Origin: 1-14-0-20-39-34 sp043800545
GTDB lineage: Bacteria; Patescibacteriota; Patescibacteriia; Magasanikbacterales; UBA922
DNA length: 9,278 nucleotides
Reading direction: 5' to 3'
NCBI GenBank assembly: GCA_043800545.1
Contig: JAZDMW010000014.1
Location: forward strand, 1-9,278
In this document: positions 6,123 through 9,278 of the stretch, one piece after another
Position numbering within the stretch: position 1 is the first letter of the stretch
Layout: every line of letters begins with the position of its first letter
Notes under the pieces: generated by a model
What the model was told of the DNA's origin: nothing
Databases searched by the model: none
What the model saw: only the letters and a program-made list of their open reading frames with translations
Position numbers and translations under genes: made by a program

Positions 6123-7102
6123 AAAAATATATTATTTTAAGTATTGTTGTCGTTATTGTTGGAATTATCTATTTTTGTAATAGAAAAACATACCCCATCC
6201 AATTTGGTTTAAGTTTTGATCGTGATTATGCAAATTATCTCGGTTTAGATTGGAAAAATGTTTATACAAAAATGCTTACAGATTTGAAACCAAAGTATAT
6301 CCGTATATCTGCAAATTTGGATACCCTTGAAAGTGAAAAAGGAAAATATACTTTTGCAGATTTAGATTGGCAAATGAATGAAGCAAAAAAACACAATACC
6401 AAAGTACTTTTGGTCATTGGACAAAAAACACCACATTGGCCAGAATGTCATGTGCCGAATTGGTTTCAGGGTATTTCACAGGAGGAAACAAAAACTGAGT
6501 TATTAAAATATGTTCGTACTGTTGTTGAAAGGTATAAAGGACATTCTGCATTAGATATATGGCAAGTAGAAAATGAACCATTTATACATTTTGAGTTTGG
6601 ACAATGTGTAAATTATAACAGTGAATTTACGTATGATGAGATTGCTCTTGTCCGAGAATTAGATTTGAAACATAAGATACTTGTAACAGATAGTGGGGAA
6701 ATGGGATTGTGGAGAAAAGCAAGAAAAGCAGGGGATTATTTTGGAACGACTTTGTATAGGATAGTGCGTACGCCGAAAGGGTATATTTGGTCATATGATT
6801 GGGTCCCAGCTGTCATTTATAGGTGGAAAGCAGTATTGACTGGTGTGAACTTAGATACTTTCTTTATTGCTGAACTTCAGGCAGAACCCTGGCTCACTGG
6901 AGAGCATCCAAAGAATACCCCTCGTGAAGAGCAGGAAGAAACAATGAATCTTTCTCGTCTTGCCCGTCATGCAGAGTATGCCCGACATGTGGGTGCAAGC
7001 CGTGCTTACCTTTGGGGTGTAGAATGGTGGTATTTTATGGAAGAAAATTATGGGGAAAGAGGATATTTAGAATTGGGGAAAGATATCTTGACGAATTTTT
7101 AA
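6119..7102 (+). CDS. Membrane-anchored GH-A clan glycoside hydrolase-like protein (TIM barrel)
   Basis: The 327-residue protein starts with a hydrophobic segment (MKKYIILSIVVVIVGIIYF, 1-19) that should act as an uncleaved anchor or signal peptide. Cys20 follows it, but the preceding residues are not a good lipobox. The rest reads as a (beta/alpha)8 barrel of the GH5/GH39/GH42 type. YIRIS (60-64) is an early strand and KVLLVIGQKTPHWPE (95-109) a later one. WQVENEP (148-154) carries the likely acid/base E153 after Asn. FIAELQAEPW (249-258) carries the likely nucleophile E252, and AYLWGVEWWYF (296-306) looks like strand eight. It would cleave or remodel glycans outside the cytoplasmic membrane; the substrate is unknown. 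The ATG at 6119 overlaps the upstream stop; an ATG at 6071 would add 16 residues inside the transporter gene and spoil the signal. The tRNA promoter overlaps its 3' end. Confidence 0.85.
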   Translation: MKKYIILSIVVVIVGIIYFCNRKTYPIQFGLSFDRDYANYLGLDWKNVYTKMLTDLKPKYIRISANLDTLESEKGKYTFADLDWQMNEAKKHNTKVLLVIGQKTPHWPECHVPNWFQGISQEETKTELLKYVRTVVERYKGHSALDIWQVENEPFIHFEFGQCVNYNSEFTYDEIALVRELDLKHKILVTDSGEMGLWRKARKAGDYFGTTLYRIVRTPKGYIWSYDWVPAVIYRWKAVLTGVNLDTFFIAELQAEPWLTGEHPKNTPREEQEETMNLSRLARHAEYARHVGASRAYLWGVEWWYFMEENYGERGYLELGKDILTNF

Positions 7103-7116
7103 AACTAGTATATAAT
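7088..7116 (+). promoter_or_regulatory. Promoter of tRNA-Val
   Basis: TTGACG (7088-7093, 5 of 6 to consensus), a 17-bp spacer and a perfect TATAAT (7111-7116). The -35 lies inside the last codons of the glycosidase gene. A start near 7123 would give a short leader removed by RNase P. Confidence 0.83.
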
Positions 7117-7130
7117 AGTTCTTGTTAAAT

Positions 7131-7204
7131 GCACGCCTAGCTCAGTTGGTTAGAGCATCTCGTTTACACCGAGAGGGTCAGGGGTTCGAATCCCTTGGCG
7201 TGTA
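7131..7204 (+). tRNA. tRNA-Val (anticodon UAC)
   Basis: The 74-nt cloverleaf fits fully. The acceptor stem is GCACGCC (7131-7137) with GGCGTGT (7197-7203). The D stem is GCTC/GAGC. The anticodon stem is TCTCG/CGAGA around loop TTTACAC, giving anticodon TAC at 7165-7167. The variable loop is GGGTC, and the T arm AGGGG/CCCTT encloses TTCGAAT. Position 73 is A. The first pair is a G1-U72 wobble, which is uncommon. The bases after the discriminator are CAA, so the CCA end is not encoded and must be added by tRNA nucleotidyltransferase. It reads the valine codon GUA and, by wobble, others of the box. Confidence 0.97.
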
Positions 7205-7208
7205 CAAT

Positions 7209-7239
7209 AAACAGGAACAGAAGTCCTGTTTTTATTTTT
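7209..7239 (+). terminator. Intrinsic terminator after tRNA-Val
   Basis: An 8-bp stem pairs 7209-7216 (AAACAGGA) with 7224-7231 (TCCTGTTT) around ACAGAAG, followed by TTTTATTTTT. It ends only 13 bp before the next start codon. Confidence 0.85.
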
Positions 7240-7252
7240 GATATATCTTTTT

Positions 7253-9013
7253 ATGAAGACGCTTACAAAAAAGACCTTTGAGATATATTACCAACATACA
7301 AAAAAATATGCTTTGGGCGTATTTGCGGTTATATTTGGAAATATGATGGTTTCTATTATTGAAACCGTTACTCCATTGTATTATCGGCAATTTTTTAATG
7401 TTATTTACGAAGCAACGAATGTTGGTGCTGTAAAAGGACTTTTATTGGGTGTTCTTATTAAGATTTTTCTTTTATATTTAGTGAGTTGGTTTGTTTGGAG
7501 ATTAGTGGAATTTATCTATACATACATTCACACGAATATTTTAAAAGAACTCACGAGAACCTGTTTTAACTATATCCATCAGCATAGTGTTTCTTTTTTC
7601 AATAATAATTTTATTGGGTCACTCGTAAAAAAGGCAGGAAGATTTACATGGTCTTTTGAATCTCTTTTTGATACTGTGGTTTATAATCTTGTTCCTGCAT
7701 TTGTTTCTCTTACCGCTATCTTAATTATTCTCGGAATGAAAAATTTCGTTTTCATGTTAATAATTTTGGTGTGGTTTGTTTTATTTTTACTTGTTAACTA
7801 TTTATTTAGCAAGTTTAAGATGAAATATGATTTGAAGCGTTCTGAATTGGATTCCAAAGTAAATGGACATTTTGCAGATACTCTCACAAATCATGTGAAT
7901 GTAAAATTATTCAATGGATATGAAAAAGAGAAAAGAGAGTATGTGAATGTTACCGGAGAGTTACAAAAGATGATGCTCTTTACCTGGAATCTTTCGAATC
8001 TTGGTTTTGGTCTTATTGGGTTGTTTGTTATCGCCCTTGAAATATCTCTTATGTATTTTGCGATTATTCTGTGGGAAAGAGGTATTTTTACCCCCGGAGA
8101 TTTTGTACTCATCCAGAGTTATGTTGTCATTATTCTTCATAAGACATGGGATTTTAGCCGAATTATTCGTAACTGGTATGAGAGACTTGCTGATGCTGCA
8201 GAAATGACAGAAATTTTTGTAACCCCTCATGAAATAGAAGATAGACCTGGGGCTAAAGAGTTAGAAGTAAAAAAAGGTGAGATTGAATTTGAAAATGTGA
8301 GTTTTAATTATAGAAAAACGAGAAAGATACTCAAGAAATTTACTCTCGTATTTCGACCAGGAAAAAGGTATGCACTTGTGGGACCTTCTGGAGCAGGAAA
8401 GTCTACGGTAATCAAATTGCTTTTACGTCAGCATGATATTTCTGGTGGAAAGATATTTATAGATGGGCAGGATATCGCAAAGGTGAAACAAGAGAGTTTG
8501 TGGAAAAATATTTCTTTTGTTCCTCAGGATCCAATTTTATTTCATCGTTCTATTTTAGAAAATATCCGTTATGGAAGATTTGATGCGACTGATGATGAAG
8601 TCTATGAGGCTGCAAGGAAAGCAAATTGCCATGAGTTTATCGCAAATCTTCCAGAAAGATATGATACACAAGTAGGAGAAAGAGGAATAAAACTTTCTGG
8701 TGGAGAAAGACAGAGGGTTGCTATTGCAAGAGCTGTTTTACGAAATGCTCCCATTCTTTTGCTTGATGAAGCAACTTCAAGTTTAGATTCAGAGTCAGAA
8801 AAACTTATACAGGATGCGCTCAATACACTTATGAAAGGAAAAACAGTGATTGTGATTGCTCATCGTCTTTCAACCATTATGATGTCAGATAATATCATTG
8901 TTATTGAAGGTGGAAATATTGTAGAGCATGGAAGTCATAAGCAGTTAATACAGAAAAAGGATGGCTTATATAAAAAATTATGGACATACCAAGCCGGTGG
9001 TTTTATTGAATAA
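7253..9013 (+). CDS. ABC exporter half-transporter (fused membrane and ATPase domains, ABCB/MsbA-like)
   Basis: This 586-residue protein would dimerise to pump a lipid, drug or peptide out of the cell using ATP. The membrane domain (about 15-325) has six predicted helices, for example around 20-40, 62-85, 145-162, 166-185, 250-276 and 283-297. The ATPase domain starts near GEIEFENVSFNY (342-353). Walker A is GPSGAGKST (377-385), the Q-loop Q425 lies in FVPQDP, and the signature is LSGGERQRVAIARA (481-494). Walker B is ILLLDEATSSLD (501-512) with catalytic E506, and the H-loop H537 lies in IAHRLST. All ATPase motifs are intact. I chose the ATG at 7253; a TTG at 7238 lies in the terminator T-run. 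The gene begins right after the tRNA terminator with no clear promoter of its own, and a permease follows 11 bp downstream. The substrate cannot be told from sequence. Confidence 0.94.
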   Translation: MKTLTKKTFEIYYQHTKKYALGVFAVIFGNMMVSIIETVTPLYYRQFFNVIYEATNVGAVKGLLLGVLIKIFLLYLVSWFVWRLVEFIYTYIHTNILKELTRTCFNYIHQHSVSFFNNNFIGSLVKKAGRFTWSFESLFDTVVYNLVPAFVSLTAILIILGMKNFVFMLIILVWFVLFLLVNYLFSKFKMKYDLKRSELDSKVNGHFADTLTNHVNVKLFNGYEKEKREYVNVTGELQKMMLFTWNLSNLGFGLIGLFVIALEISLMYFAIILWERGIFTPGDFVLIQSYVVIILHKTWDFSRIIRNWYERLADAAEMTEIFVTPHEIEDRPGAKELEVKKGEIEFENVSFNYRKTRKILKKFTLVFRPGKRYALVGPSGAGKSTVIKLLLRQHDISGGKIFIDGQDIAKVKQESLWKNISFVPQDPILFHRSILENIRYGRFDATDDEVYEAARKANCHEFIANLPERYDTQVGERGIKLSGGERQRVAIARAVLRNAPILLLDEATSSLDSESEKLIQDALNTLMKGKTVIVIAHRLSTIMMSDNIIVIEGGNIVEHGSHKQLIQKKDGLYKKLWTYQAGGFIE

Positions 9014-9024
9014 AATTATTATAT

Positions 9025-9278
9025 ATGAGTAAACAACCAATTGAAGAAAAACTTATAAGTTCGCATAATGGAATTTTTACCAAACATAATTCTGTTTGGG
9101 ATGGAATTGCTCTCATGATGTGCGGTACTATTGGTGCAGGAATCCTTGGACTTCCTTATGTTATTTCCAAAGTAGGAGTCATTCTTGGTGTTTTTTTGAT
9201 TGTCTTTCTCGGAGTCATTATGATTGGGTTGAATATGCTTATTGGAGATGTTGTCTCGGCATCCAATGAAAAATTTCA
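9025..9278 (+). CDS. Aromatic amino acid permease-like membrane protein (partial, cut by window end)
   Basis: The first 84 codons are present and the frame is open at the window edge. After a hydrophilic start (MSKQPIEEKLISSHNG), residues 25-50 include ALMMCGTIGAGILGLPYVIS, the first-helix pattern of amino acid/auxin permeases and the Trp/Tyr permease family (GxxIGAGILxLPxx). The unwound GTIGAGIL stretch binds substrate in these carriers. A second helix follows (about 51-75, VGVILGVFLIVFLGVIMI). It lies 11 bp after the ABC gene, with no terminator between, so it is probably co-transcribed. It would import amino acids by ion coupling, which suits an organism with limited biosynthesis. The exact substrate is not determinable from this fragment. 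Confidence 0.82.
   Translation, partial: MSKQPIEEKLISSHNGIFTKHNSVWDGIALMMCGTIGAGILGLPYVISKVGVILGVFLIVFLGVIMIGLNMLIGDVVSASNEKF

Noticed and set aside
7238..7252. TTG start for the ABC gene
   Set aside because: It lies in the terminator T-run and adds only MIYLF; the ATG at 7253 is a better start.
1..9278. CRISPR array, insertion sequence or prophage
   Set aside because: No regularly spaced direct repeats, transposase, integrase or phage structural genes were seen on either strand.

Overview
The window looks like a compact, AT-rich bacterial chromosome segment. I infer a Patescibacteria/CPR-type genome (Parcubacteria-like), but no rRNA or marker phylogeny is available here to prove it. The reasons are short intergenic gaps, almost no Shine-Dalgarno motifs before the start codons, a tRNA without encoded CCA, and gene types common in those genomes (DUF1972-like GT4 glycosyltransferase, GH-A glycosidase with an N-terminal membrane anchor, EamA transporter). 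The standard code (TGA = stop) fits all the genes.

Layout, left to right. Positions 1-75 may hold the first 25 codons of a divergent minus-strand gene; the same stretch can also fold as RNA. Ribosomal protein S16 (rpsP) follows on the plus strand at 109-420. It converges on a minus-strand GT4 glycosyltransferase (465-1640), and a bidirectional terminator separates the two. A 240-bp divergent intergenic region (1641-1880) carries two sigma70-type promoters facing opposite ways. The plus-strand one has perfect -35 and -10 hexamers, and its 17-bp spacer is filled by a palindrome containing GAAC-N4-GTTC, the Gram-positive SOS box. It drives an SOS pair: a LexA-family repressor whose protease half resembles UmuD (1881-2459), and a UmuC-like Y-family DNA polymerase (2484-3752). 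A strong terminator ends this pair.

A second operon starts from an extended -10 promoter near 3795. It encodes a MurG/MGDG-synthase-like GT-B glycosyltransferase, an EamA/DMT membrane transporter, and a membrane-anchored GH-A fold glycosidase. The last two overlap by ATGA, which suggests a cell-envelope glycan or glycolipid function. A tRNA-Val(UAC) follows, with its own promoter inside the end of the glycosidase gene and its own terminator. Then come a full-length ABC exporter half-transporter (7253-9013) and the start of an aromatic-amino-acid-permease-like gene cut by the window edge.

No CRISPR array, insertion sequence, rRNA or obvious prophage gene was seen. The most interesting parts are the self-regulated HTH-UmuD/UmuC SOS cassette and the glycosyltransferase-transporter-glycosidase cassette.
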